Assembly (NCBI GenBank): GCA_004010275.1
Contig: RBWT01000031.1
Coordinates: forward strand, 1 to 52,945
Origin: Streptomyces huasconensis
Lineage (GTDB): Bacteria; Actinomycetota; Actinomycetes; Streptomycetales; Streptomycetaceae
Direction: 5' to 3'
DNA: 52,945 nucleotides
In this document: piece after piece, positions 19,494 to 29,010 of the stretch
Layout: every line of letters begins with the position of its first letter
Position numbering within the stretch: the first letter of the stretch is position 1
Program-made: the position numbers and the translations under genes
The notes under the pieces: model-generated
The model's database searches: none
Seen by the model: only the letters and a program-made list of their open reading frames with translations
Told to the model about the DNA's origin: nothing

Positions 19494-20543
19494 TCAGGAG
19501 CCCCAGGAGCCGCGGGCGAGGATTCCTGACTGGCCGATGAGGTAGCCGAGCTGGGCGCGGCTTCCGCTGCCGAGGGTGGTGGCGAGCCTGGCGATGTGGT
19601 CGCGGGCGGTGCGGATGTTCATGCCGAGGCGGTCGGCGATCTCGGCGTCGGTGAGGCCTTCGACGAGGAGGGTGGCGATGGCGTGCTGGCGCGGCGTGAC
19701 GCCGCTGCCCGAGGGGATCTTCGCCGACCGCGGGTACATGGGGGTGGCCAGGCGCCAGAGCCGCTCGAAGGTGGTGGCGAAGTAGTCGACGAGGGCGGGG
19801 TGGCGCAGCTCCAGGGCGATGTCGCGTTCTTTGTTCGCCGGGATGAAGGCCACGGAGCGGTCGAAGACGAAGAGCCGCTCCGTCAGTTCGTCCAGCGTGC
19901 GGACCTCGGCGTCACCCTGGAGGCGCTCGTAGTACGCGAGGGCGGGCAGGGAGTGGCGGGTGGTGTGCTGGTAGAGGGTGCGCAGGCGGCCGCCGCGGGA
20001 GAGGAGCCCCTGGGCGCTCGCCAGGGAGCGTGCCAGCACCTCGGGGGGCCGGGTCCCTCCTGGCTGGATGCACAGGGCCTCCTCGGTGGCCGCGTTCAGG
20101 GCCCGGTCGACGGCTTCGCCGATGCGGGGCAGCCCGTGCAGGACCGTGAGGGTGGAGGCGACCTCCGGGGGGCGGGCGTCGGGGGTGACCGCCATGAGCG
20201 GCGTGAACGTGTCGGCCAGCCGGACCCCGCGGCGCCGCTCGTGTGCGATGTCCTGCTCGATGGTGTCGAGCAGCCGGGGCAGCGCGAGCGCCGGGGCGAC
20301 GGGGCGCAGCCACCGGGTGTCCTCGGCGTCCGTGAGCAGCAGCTGGAAGTCGACGAGGCAGGGCGTCCGTTCGGCGTCCCGCAGGGGGACGCGGCCTTCC
20401 CGCAGCGCGCGTGCGTACAGGCGGCTGCCGGCCTCGCACAGGGTGTCCGGGCCGTGCGGTGAATGGGCCGCGGTGGCTGCGGAGGCCGCAGTGGCTGTGC
20501 TGACCGGGGTAGGTGGAGTGGCCGGGGTGGTTTCGGCGGTCAC
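19494..20543 (-). CDS. LuxR-type regulator with TrmB/PLD-like sensor domain, copy 2
   Basis: 349 residues. The start is the GTG at 20543, which overlaps the TGA of copy 3 (GTGA), so the two are translationally coupled; the frame is open far upstream but that part is the shadow of copy 3. The first ~25 residues are an Ala/Thr/Pro-rich extension (VTAETTPATPPTPVS) absent from the other copies. Sensor landmarks EEALCIQPGGTRPPE, TLYQHTTRHSLPALAYYERL and FVFDRSVAFIPANKERDIAL are nearly the same as in copy 1. HTH: VTPRQHAIATLLVEGLTDAE, IADRLGMNIRTARDHIARL. Confidence 0.82.
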   Translation of the reverse strand: MTAETTPATPPTPVSTATAASAATAAHSPHGPDTLCEAGSRLYARALREGRVPLRDAERTPCLVDFQLLLTDAEDTRWLRPVAPALALPRLLDTIEQDIAHERRRGVRLADTFTPLMAVTPDARPPEVASTLTVLHGLPRIGEAVDRALNAATEEALCIQPGGTRPPEVLARSLASAQGLLSRGGRLRTLYQHTTRHSLPALAYYERLQGDAEVRTLDELTERLFVFDRSVAFIPANKERDIALELRHPALVDYFATTFERLWRLATPMYPRSAKIPSGSGVTPRQHAIATLLVEGLTDAEIADRLGMNIRTARDHIARLATTLGSGSRAQLGYLIGQSGILARGSWGS

Positions 20544-21529
20544 TTCGGGCGGTCCTGGTCGAGGATTCCCGACTGGGCGATGAGGTACCCGAGCTGGGCA
20601 CGGCTTCCGCTGCCGAGGGCGGCGGCGATCTTGGCGATGTGGGCGCGGCAGGTGCGGACGTTCATGCCGAGGCGGCGGGCGATGGCCTCGTCGACGTGGC
20701 CGTCGATGAGCAGTTTGGCGATCGAGCGCTGGACGCCGGTGATGCCGTCCACGGAAGGGGGGTAGGGCACGTCGTCGATCAGGGGGGTCGCGCGGCTCCA
20801 CTGCTCCTCGAAGACCTTGGCGAGGTACTCCACCAGGCCGGGGTGTCTGAGTTCCAGGGCGACCTGCTGGTCGGCTCTGGCGGGTATGAGCGCGACGTTC
20901 CGGTCGAAGATCATGAGCCGGTCGGTCAGCTCCTCCAGGGTGCGTATCTCCACGTTCCCCTGGGCCATGTAGGCCGCGTAGGCGAGCGTCCCCTGGCTGT
21001 GCCTGACCGTGTGCTGGTAGAGCGTGCGCATCGTGATGCCGCGGTCGAGGATGGTCTGGCCGCGTTGCAGCGCCACGGTGAGCGTGTTCTCGCTGCGGCC
21101 GCCCCCCGGCTGCACCGTGAGCACCTCGGAACGGCACTCGGCGGTGGCGCGTTCGATGGCCGCGTGGATGCGGGCGTCCCCTTCCAGCACGGTGATCGCG
21201 TGGGTCGTGGGCTCTTCCCGGGCGGTGATGGCCATAAATGGCTCGAAGATGTCGGTCAGCTCCACGGCGACCCTGCGCCGCTCCTGGATTTCCCGTTCGA
21301 GGGGGTGCAGGCGCTGGGCGAGCGCGGCGGACGGCGGGACCGGCCGGAGCCAGTTCGCGTCGTCCGGGTCGGGGTGCAGAAGAGCGAAGTCCATGAGGCA
21401 AGGAGTGTTCTCGGCCTCACTGCGCAGAATCCGACCGCTGCTGAGCGCGAGTGCGTACAGCCTGGAGCCCTCGCCGCAAAGAGGGACGGCGGGGTGAGGA
21501 TGTGTCGGTTTCGCGCTTGTTGTGAGCAA
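20540..21529 (-). CDS. LuxR-type regulator with TrmB/PLD-like sensor domain, copy 3
   Basis: 329 residues, more divergent than copies 1 and 2. The only plausible start is a TTG at 21529 with GGAGA close upstream. Sensor landmarks: SEVLTVQPGGGRSEN, TLYQHTVRHSQGTLAYAAYM, LEELTDRLMIFDRNVALIPA, ALELRHPGLVEYLAKVF. HTH: GVQRSIAKLLIDGHVDEAIA then RRLGMNVRTCRAHIAKIA. First gene of a coupled pair with copy 2 and divergent from the exported-peptide gene across ~130 bp, so it is the best candidate to control that unit. Confidence 0.8.
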   Translation of the reverse strand: MLTTSAKPTHPHPAVPLCGEGSRLYALALSSGRILRSEAENTPCLMDFALLHPDPDDANWLRPVPPSAALAQRLHPLEREIQERRRVAVELTDIFEPFMAITAREEPTTHAITVLEGDARIHAAIERATAECRSEVLTVQPGGGRSENTLTVALQRGQTILDRGITMRTLYQHTVRHSQGTLAYAAYMAQGNVEIRTLEELTDRLMIFDRNVALIPARADQQVALELRHPGLVEYLAKVFEEQWSRATPLIDDVPYPPSVDGITGVQRSIAKLLIDGHVDEAIARRLGMNVRTCRAHIAKIAAALGSGSRAQLGYLIAQSGILDQDRPK

Positions 21530-21660
21530 ATCTCCACCCCCCAGGGTCCTGAACGTGCAGGAACATGATGCATCGACCCTGTGGCTTTGACGTGCTTGAT
21601 TGAGACATCGTCTTGTTGAGCCGGGGGAGAGGAACCTACCAAGTGAGGACGAAGCCGACC

Positions 21661-21837
21661 ATGTTTAAGCGCATGCTTCGCTCGGTGCTTGTCACCACCT
21701 TCTCCGCAGGGCTGATCCTGGGCACGGTGAGCGCTCTCGATCTCGGCTGGCAGACCCAGCCGGCGAGGACGAACACGCTCGCGTCGCCGCCTCCGGATCT
21801 CGGCTGGACGATCGCCCCGAAGGGTGTCGGAGCATGA
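21661..21837 (+). CDS. Small exported peptide with two DLGW motifs
   Basis: 58 residues from ATG 21661 (MFKRMLRSVLVTTFSAGLIL); GTG 21643 with GGGGGAGAGG upstream is an equally possible start adding six residues. A basic n-region, a hydrophobic core and VSA give a good signal peptide, with cleavage likely before LDLGWQ. The ~32-residue mature part is uncharged to weakly charged and carries DLGWQ and, 17 residues later, DLGWT, ending GVGA. No Cys. The stop overlaps the next start (ATGA), so it is co-translated with the Rieske-like gene. Could be a signal or a modified peptide; function not known. Confidence 0.6.
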   Translation: MFKRMLRSVLVTTFSAGLILGTVSALDLGWQTQPARTNTLASPPPDLGWTIAPKGVGA

Positions 21838-22193
21838 GCACCCCTCCTGACGACCGCACCTTCCGCCGGGAAATGGCCACCGCCTACCGCTCCGGCTGGC
21901 ACTTCATCGATCTCGTGACGGCGATCCCCCGCCGCGGCGACTCGCTGATGGTGACCTTGCTCGGTGAGCCGATCGTCGTCACCCGTGACGACGAGGAGGA
22001 GATCCGCGCCTACCGGTGCCTTCGGCGGCCGCGCGGCGCGCCGCAGCCCGTGCGGTGTGCCGTTCGGTACGGGATGGTCTTCGTCAATCTCGACCGGCGC
22101 GACCACCAGCTTGTCGGAGAGCAGGAACAACAGGGTCCGGGCGCGATGACGAGCGCCCCGGACAACGTCACAGCCACCCCCCGCAGTGCCTGA
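21834..22193 (+). CDS. Rieske-oxygenase-like small protein lacking cluster ligands
   Basis: 119 residues from ATG 21834. Residues 9-95 follow the N-terminal Rieske domain of ring-hydroxylating oxygenases: FRREMATAYRSGWHFIDLV, IPRRGDSLMVTLLGEPIVV, RDDEEEIRAYRCLRRPRGAP and GMVFVNLD. In real Rieske proteins CxH...CxxH ligates the 2Fe-2S cluster; here the first motif is CLRR and the second is missing because the intervening loop is shortened. So it probably cannot bind a Rieske cluster. It ends with an unrelated Gln/Thr-rich tail. Coupled to the exported-peptide gene by ATGA. Confidence 0.6.
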   Translation: MSTPPDDRTFRREMATAYRSGWHFIDLVTAIPRRGDSLMVTLLGEPIVVTRDDEEEIRAYRCLRRPRGAPQPVRCAVRYGMVFVNLDRRDHQLVGEQEQQGPGAMTSAPDNVTATPRSA

Positions 22194-22305
22194 CGCGATT
22201 CCCCCGTCGTTGTAAATCGCGCAGGTACTTCCCCCAGCAGCGGCGCCACCGTGGACCTGAACACGGTGGCGACGCTGTGGCGTGCGCCGGAAACCGGCCG
22301 CCCGC

Positions 22306-22825
22306 TCACGCCTTGCCCAGCGCCCGCGTCACCTCGATCTCGATCAGGACCCGGCCCGGGTTCGGCGAGGGCCGCGCTGGTAGCGCTCCTCGTCGCGCAG
22401 CTCCGCGTCCTCGATCGCCGCGGGCTCCGTCCTGATCGTCGCGCGGCCCTCAGCGTCGCCCAGCGCCGCCCCGCGAACTGGCACACCGCCACCCGCGCCC
22501 CGGGCCCGTCCGCCGCGCCGGCCGCCGCCGCTATGTGCGCGACCTTCCGGCTCGTCCCGCGCGCCAGCACGCGGGCCACGCCCGCCTCCGGGTCGTACGT
22601 CACCCCGACCGGCACCACGTGGGGGGTTCCGTCGGGCCGCAGTGTGGTCAAGGTGCACAGGTGCCGTTCACGCCAGAAGCTGAGGTAGGGCTCAGGCGGC
22701 TGACGCGGGTCGATCCGGGCGGCCGGCGCGTTCGGGCGCTCGCCCCGGCCGGGGCTCTCGCCGCGGTTGTGGCTCTCGCCCTGGTCGGGGGTCTGGTTCT
22801 GGCTCGGGCTCATGGAACGGAACAT
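22306..22825 (-). CDS. PPOX-class FMN/F420-binding protein, frame broken
   Basis: Start ATG 22825 (MFRSMSPSQNQTPDQ) with AGGTGG upstream. A 40-residue hydrophilic N-terminus leads into the split-barrel fold: PYLSFWRERHLCTLTTLRPD, HVVPVGVTYDPEAG, GTSRKVAHIAA and CQFAGRRWATL. The frame is then lost at about 22450 and continues as EGRATIRTEPAAIEDAELRD in another, and again near 22370 before GRVLIEIEVTRALGKA and the stop at 22306. Two small indels restore a ~170-residue protein of the F420-dependent PPOX group, which reduces or binds small substrates. Divergent from clpB; its promoter region is shared with the clpB HAIR box. Confidence 0.75.
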
Positions 22826-22850
22826 AGCCGGGCCACCTACCGACCTTCCC

Positions 22851-22871
22851 CTTGAGTGGAATAGACTCAAC
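22851..22871. promoter_or_regulatory. HAIR box (HspR operator) of clpB
   Basis: CTTGAGT-N7-ACTCAAC, one mismatch to the HspR consensus, 80 bp before the clpB start and 26 bp before the divergent PPOX gene. HspR control of clpB is established in Streptomyces. Confidence 0.88.
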
Positions 22872-22951
22872 TTTGTGTACGTTGAGCTAGTCAGAGTGAG
22901 GGGTACCCGACCCCTGGCCGCTGGTTGGACCGCTAAGGAGGTCAAGCGCAC

Positions 22952-25557
<2,606 letters not shown>

Positions 25558-25614
25558 CGGCATCCCGTCTGCCCCGGTCGCTTGGTCGCCGGGTGCGGCG
25601 GGTCCTGGGTTGCT

Positions 25615-25681
25615 CGCGCAGTTCCCCGCGCCCTGACGGGGCGCCCCCGCCGCCCCCTCAAGGGGCGCGGGGAACTGCGCG
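25615..25681. repeat. Dispersed CGCGCAGTTCCCCGCG repeat, inverted pair (copy 2), after clpB
   Basis: CGCGCAGTTCCCCGCGCCC and its near-perfect complement GGGGCGCGGGGAACTGCGCG face each other across ~30 bp, forming a long hairpin 58 bp after the clpB stop. It can serve as a terminator; the same core recurs elsewhere in the window. Confidence 0.7.
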
Positions 25682-25752
25682 ACCGGCCACCCCCTGTCCG
25701 CAGTCGGCGAACGGCGGAAACACGGCAGACGAGCAGCCGGGCTTGCCCCGGG

Positions 25753-25779
25753 GGGCCCATCCTGGGAGAGGATGGGCCC
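25753..25779. other. 10-bp hairpin in the leader of the YbjN-like gene
   Basis: GGGCCCATCC pairs perfectly with GGATGGGCCC around a 7-nt loop, ending 23 bp before the GTG start. No T-run follows, so it could be a leader structure or an operator rather than a terminator. Confidence 0.4.
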
Positions 25780-25802
25780 ATCCATACGAAGGGACACAGC
25801 AC

Positions 25803-26342
25803 GTGAGCATCGACCCGTCCTCGATTCCGAATTTCGGGGGACAGCCCGAACCGCAGCAGGGCGCAGGACCGGCGGGCCCCGTCGTCCCCGACCAGGACCT
25901 GGTGAAGCAGCTCCTGGATCAGATGGAGCTCAAGCACGTCGTCGACGACGAGGGTGACCTCGCGGCGCCGTGGGAGGAGTTCCGCACGTATTTCATGTTC
26001 CGTGGCGAGGACGACCAGCAGGTCTTCTCGGTCCGGACGTTCTACGACCGGCCCCACCAGCTCGAGCAGAAGCAGCAGCTTCTCGAGTCGATCGACGACT
26101 GGAACCGCCGCACCCTGTGGCCGAAGGTCTACAGCCACACGCACGACGACGGCACGGTCCGCCTCATCGGCGAGGCCCAGATGCTGATCGGCACCGGAGT
26201 CTCCCTGGAGCACTTCGTGTCGTCGACGGTCAGCTGGGTGCGCGCCGCGATCGAGTTCGACCGCTGGCTCGTCGAGCAGCTCGGCCTGGAGTCCGAGGTC
26301 GACTCCGCCGAGGGCGAGAAGCCGGGCGACGACGAGGCCTGA
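25803..26342 (+). CDS. YbjN-domain protein
   Basis: 179 residues from GTG 25803 (VSIDPSSIPNFGGQ). The first ~35 residues are Pro/Gly/Gln-rich. The rest fits the YbjN/type III secretion chaperone-like fold: LVKQLLDQMELKHVVDDEGD, TYFMFRGEDDQQVFSVRTFY, SIDDWNRRTLWPKVYSHTHD and LIGTGVSLEHFVSSTVSW. Such proteins are thought to be adaptors or stress modulators; no enzymatic role is known. Frame is open upstream, but the GTG fits the end of the leader hairpin. Acidic C-terminus. Convergent with the aminotransferase gene. Confidence 0.75.
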   Translation: MSIDPSSIPNFGGQPEPQQGAGPAGPVVPDQDLVKQLLDQMELKHVVDDEGDLAAPWEEFRTYFMFRGEDDQQVFSVRTFYDRPHQLEQKQQLLESIDDWNRRTLWPKVYSHTHDDGTVRLIGEAQMLIGTGVSLEHFVSSTVSWVRAAIEFDRWLVEQLGLESEVDSAEGEKPGDDEA

Positions 26343-26358
26343 GGGCCCGTACGCACAC

Positions 26359-26399
26359 GAGAGCCCGGCCGGGGCGGTTGTGCCGCCGGCGGGCTCTCG
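26359..26399. terminator. Bidirectional terminator
   Basis: CGAGAGCCCG-type arms at both ends with an inner GGCGG/CCGCC stem around TTGTG. Lies between the convergent YbjN-like and aminotransferase genes. Confidence 0.7.
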
Positions 26400-26415
26400 T
26401 CATGTCCGCGAAGTC

Positions 26416-27606
26416 TCAGCCCGCCAGTGACGTGAGCCGAGCCACCGCTTCTTCCAGGACCGGCATCCGCTTGCAGAAGGCGAACCGGACAAAGGGAGCC
26501 CCGGCGTCGCGGTGGTCGTAGAAGACCGCGTTCGGGATGGCGACGACACCGGCCCGCTCGGGGAGCGCGCGGCAGAAGGCGAAGCCGTCGCTCTCGCCCA
26601 GGGGGCGGATGTCCGTCGTCACGAAGTACGTGCCGGCCGGGCGGTAGACGTCGAAGCCCGCCGCCGTCAGGCCCGCGCTCAGCAGGTCCCGCTTGGCCCG
26701 CATGTCCGCGCGGAAGTCGGCGAAGAAGGAGGCGGGCAGGGCGAGTGCCTCCGCGATCGCGTACTGGAACGGGCCCGAGGCCACGTACGTGAGGTACTGC
26801 TTCGCCGAGCGGACCGCCGCCACCAGCTCGGGTGTGGAGGTCACCCAGCCGACCTTCCAGCCGGTGAACGAGAACGTCTTGCCCGCGGACCCGATGCTGA
26901 TCGTGCGCTCGCGCATGCCGGGGAACGAGGCGAGCGGGATGTGCTCGGCGTCGTCGAAGACGAGGTGTTCGTAGACCTCGTCGGTGACGACGAGCAGGTC
27001 GCGTTCGACCGCAAGCCGCGCGATCTCCGTCAGCTCGGCGCGGGTGAGGACCGTGCCGGTCGGGTTGTGCGGGGTGTTGAGGAGGAGCAGCCGGGTGCGC
27101 GGCGTGATCGCGTCGCGCAGTTCGTCCAGGTCGAGGCGGAAGCGGCCCTCCGAGGGCCGCAGGGTCACCGGGACGCGCGTGCCGCCCGCCATCGCGATCG
27201 AGGCGGCGTACGAGTCGTAGTAGGGCTCCAGTGCGATGACCTCGTCGCCCGGTTCGACGAGGGCGAGCAGGGACGCCGCGATCGCCTCGGTGGCGCCCGC
27301 CGTCACGAGGACCTCGAGGTCGGGGTCGTAGGTGAGGGCGTAGTGGTCGAGCTGGTGCCTGGCGATGGCCGTGCGCAGCTCCGGGACGCCGGGGCCCGGC
27401 GGGTACTGGTTGCCGCGGCCGTCGCGCAGCGCCCGCACCGCGGCCTCGCGGACCGGCTCGGGGCCGTCGGTGTCCGGGAAGCCCTGGCCCAGGTTGATCG
27501 CTCCCGTGGTGACCGCGAGGGCGGACATCTCGGCGAAAATCGTCGTACCGAACTCGGCGAGGCGGCGGTTGAGCAGCGGGCGCGCGCTCCCGGCAGTGGA
27601 GGTCAT
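26416..27606 (-). CDS. PLP-dependent class I/II aminotransferase
   Basis: 396 residues from ATG 27606 with AGGA upstream; an ATG three codons earlier is less well spaced. Fold-type I landmarks: LGQGFPDTDGPEPV near 45, NTPHNPTG near 175, the aspartate of TDEVYEHLVFD (PLP ring N), and the PLP lysine in SIGSAGKTFSFTGWKVGW near 243; substrate-carboxylate Arg in FVRFAFCK near 375. The pattern is that of kynurenine/methionine aminotransferases and actinobacterial N-succinyldiaminopimelate aminotransferase (DapC-like); substrate cannot be fixed from sequence. Cytoplasmic, monocistronic. Confidence 0.88.
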   Translation of the reverse strand: MTSTAGSARPLLNRRLAEFGTTIFAEMSALAVTTGAINLGQGFPDTDGPEPVREAAVRALRDGRGNQYPPGPGVPELRTAIARHQLDHYALTYDPDLEVLVTAGATEAIAASLLALVEPGDEVIALEPYYDSYAASIAMAGGTRVPVTLRPSEGRFRLDLDELRDAITPRTRLLLLNTPHNPTGTVLTRAELTEIARLAVERDLLVVTDEVYEHLVFDDAEHIPLASFPGMRERTISIGSAGKTFSFTGWKVGWVTSTPELVAAVRSAKQYLTYVASGPFQYAIAEALALPASFFADFRADMRAKRDLLSAGLTAAGFDVYRPAGTYFVTTDIRPLGESDGFAFCRALPERAGVVAIPNAVFYDHRDAGAPFVRFAFCKRMPVLEEAVARLTSLAG

Positions 27607-27744
27607 GGCGGCCATCCTGCGCCGAACCTCTGGACTTCCTCAACTCTGCTTTGGGCCGCCGCGGCCGGGGGCATCCCCCTGTCACGCGAGAAGTGGGGCC
27701 CACGGGGGACCGCGCTTCGGGGGAACGGAAGGGGTGTGGTGGCC

Positions 27745-28026
27745 ATGATCGTGGCCTTCATCTTCGTCGCAGTGCTCGTCTGGGCCGTGGTCGCGGCGGT
27801 CCGTTACGGGGGGAGCGGGGGAAGCGGGGTGCGCGGCAGGCGCCGCACCCGCTCCTCGTGGCGCTCGGGCACCGCGTCGAGCACGGCGGCCGGCGGCAGT
27901 TGGTGGGTCGGCGGCGGTGACAGCGGTGGTGGCGGCGGCGGCCACTCCTGCGGAGGCGGCTCCTCGTGCGGGGGAGGCGAGCTCCTCGTGCGGGGGTGGC
28001 GGGGCGGATGCGGCGGAGGCAGCTGA
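27745..28026 (+). CDS. Small membrane protein with Gly/Ser/Cys-rich tail
   Basis: About 93 residues from ATG 27745, with GGAAGGGG ten bases upstream. One N-terminal helix (MIVAFIFVAVLVWAVVAAV), a basic stretch (RGRRRTRSSWRS), then a tail of Gly/Ser/Cys repeats (GGGGHSCGGGSSCGGG). The sequence between SSCGGG and GGCGGGS (ELLVRGWR) looks out of place: in the next frame the DNA repeats SSCGGGGG, so two compensating indels may lie near 27980-28000. Function unknown; the tail resembles those of TPM-domain and other surface-associated proteins, but no domain is present. Confidence 0.55.
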   Translation: MIVAFIFVAVLVWAVVAAVRYGGSGGSGVRGRRRTRSSWRSGTASSTAAGGSWWVGGGDSGGGGGGHSCGGGSSCGGGELLVRGWRGGCGGGS

Positions 28027-28055
28027 CACGGGGCAGCTGGTCCACCGATCCAGAG

Positions 28056-28091
28056 AGCGCCCGGCGGGGCAGGCAACTCCCGCCGGGCGCT
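28056..28091 (+). terminator. Rho-independent terminator after the Gly/Cys-rich gene
   Basis: AGCGCCCGGCGGG pairs perfectly with CCCGCCGGGCGCT over 13 bp, followed by TTGATGTT. Confidence 0.8.
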
Positions 28092-28122
28092 TTGATGTTG
28101 TCCGGCATGGTTGCGGCATTGA

Positions 28123-28135
28123 ACAGTTGAACTGT
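28123..28135. promoter_or_regulatory. Perfect 13-bp palindrome upstream of the DUF2617 gene
   Basis: ACAGTT-G-AACTGT, an AT-richer stretch in a GC-rich region, 250 bp before the next start. Candidate operator; no known regulator consensus is matched. Confidence 0.3.
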
Positions 28136-28385
28136 GCAGCCCCCAGGGGGATGGAAACCCTACGAAGTTGGGTAAAAACGCTGTGGCACTGTCTTCGACC
28201 ATGATTCCCTCTTAGCGCCAGTACCGCCCTCGGACGTCCGCCACGGGCTTTCTGGGTTCGGAGCACCGAATCCTGGAGGCCCGGACGGGACGTGCTCGTG
28301 GGCACGAGCCGGTCTTCCCCACCTCCCGGTGTTCCGATCCGGGTGCGCCGGCCCCACTTCCATTGCGTGTTAGCGGAGCCGACCC

Positions 28386-28910
28386 ATGCTCACGACCTTG
28401 AAGACTGTCTACACCGACACGCGCGCCGAGGACCTCGCCTGGGCCCTGGGGCGCGAGCCGTTGCCCGCGCTCGCCACGCTCGACGTGGAACTGGCCGACG
28501 CCAAACTGCAGTTGAGACTTCTCGGCGCCTCGCACCAGGTGATCCTCGAGGAGGAGCAGGGCAGTTGCTCCGAGACGGTGGCCTGCATCCCCGGCAGCAG
28601 CACACCGCTCCCGCTCGGTGTGTCCAAGCGGGTGGGCGACTGGGAGTACGAGTTCGCCGCGCGCGTGGAGACGCTCTCCCGGGGCCAATTCGCGGGGCGC
28701 GCGCAGGAGTTGCTGGCACTCGTCACCGAACACCCGCATGGGCTGGCCGGGGTCTTCCCGGGCAGCCCGCACGCCTTCACGGCTCTGCTGGCGCAGCGGC
28801 ACGAGGGGTCGGTGATGTGGCGTACGTGGCACGCGTACCCCCAGGACGGCCAGCTGGTCGCCACCCGGTCGAAGGTGGGGGTGCGGGCGGCCCTGCCCGC
28901 CCAGCGGTGA
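28386..28910 (+). CDS. DUF2617 family protein
   Basis: 174 residues from ATG 28386. Cytoplasmic, no membrane segment. Family-like segments: DTRAEDLAWALGREPLPAL, ADAKLQLRLLGASHQVILEE, SGQ-type core LPLGVSKRVGDWEYEFAARV and VMWRTWHAYPQDGQLVATRS. Widespread in actinobacteria with no assigned role. Upstream of, and on the same strand as, the spermidine-synthase-like gene, 100 bp apart. Confidence 0.75.
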   Translation: MLTTLKTVYTDTRAEDLAWALGREPLPALATLDVELADAKLQLRLLGASHQVILEEEQGSCSETVACIPGSSTPLPLGVSKRVGDWEYEFAARVETLSRGQFAGRAQELLALVTEHPHGLAGVFPGSPHAFTALLAQRHEGSVMWRTWHAYPQDGQLVATRSKVGVRAALPAQR

Positions 28911-29010
28911 CCGGGAGTGGTGCCGCGTGAGCCGGGACCGCGGTGGGGCGGCTCCGGTTGCACCCTTTTGGGGGACTTGGCTCGTGAGCGCGGTGACGTA
29001 GCGTTCTCGG

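Larger units (their letters stand above)
28027..28385. other. Intergenic region before the DUF2617 gene
   Basis: 359 bp. Contains the terminator at 28056-28091 and the palindrome at 28123-28135. From 28140 to 28385 there is GC-moderate DNA with A-runs (GGGTAAAAACG) that no supported reading frame explains; a long 5' leader or small RNA is possible but I see no known family. Confidence 0.5.

Noticed and set aside
20543..21401. N-terminal extension of regulator copy 2 to 635 residues
   Set aside because: The extension is the out-of-frame reading of copy 3; the GTG at 20543 gives a protein of the same size as its paralogues.
22010..22305. Extension of the minus-strand PPOX frame to 345 residues
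   Set aside because: After the frame break the long frame is low-complexity Arg/Ser; the conserved PPOX end lies in another frame and stops at 22306.
26512..27700. Plus-strand frame running through the aminotransferase region into the Gly/Cys-rich protein
   Set aside because: Only the part after 27745 has coding features; the rest is the antisense of the aminotransferase.
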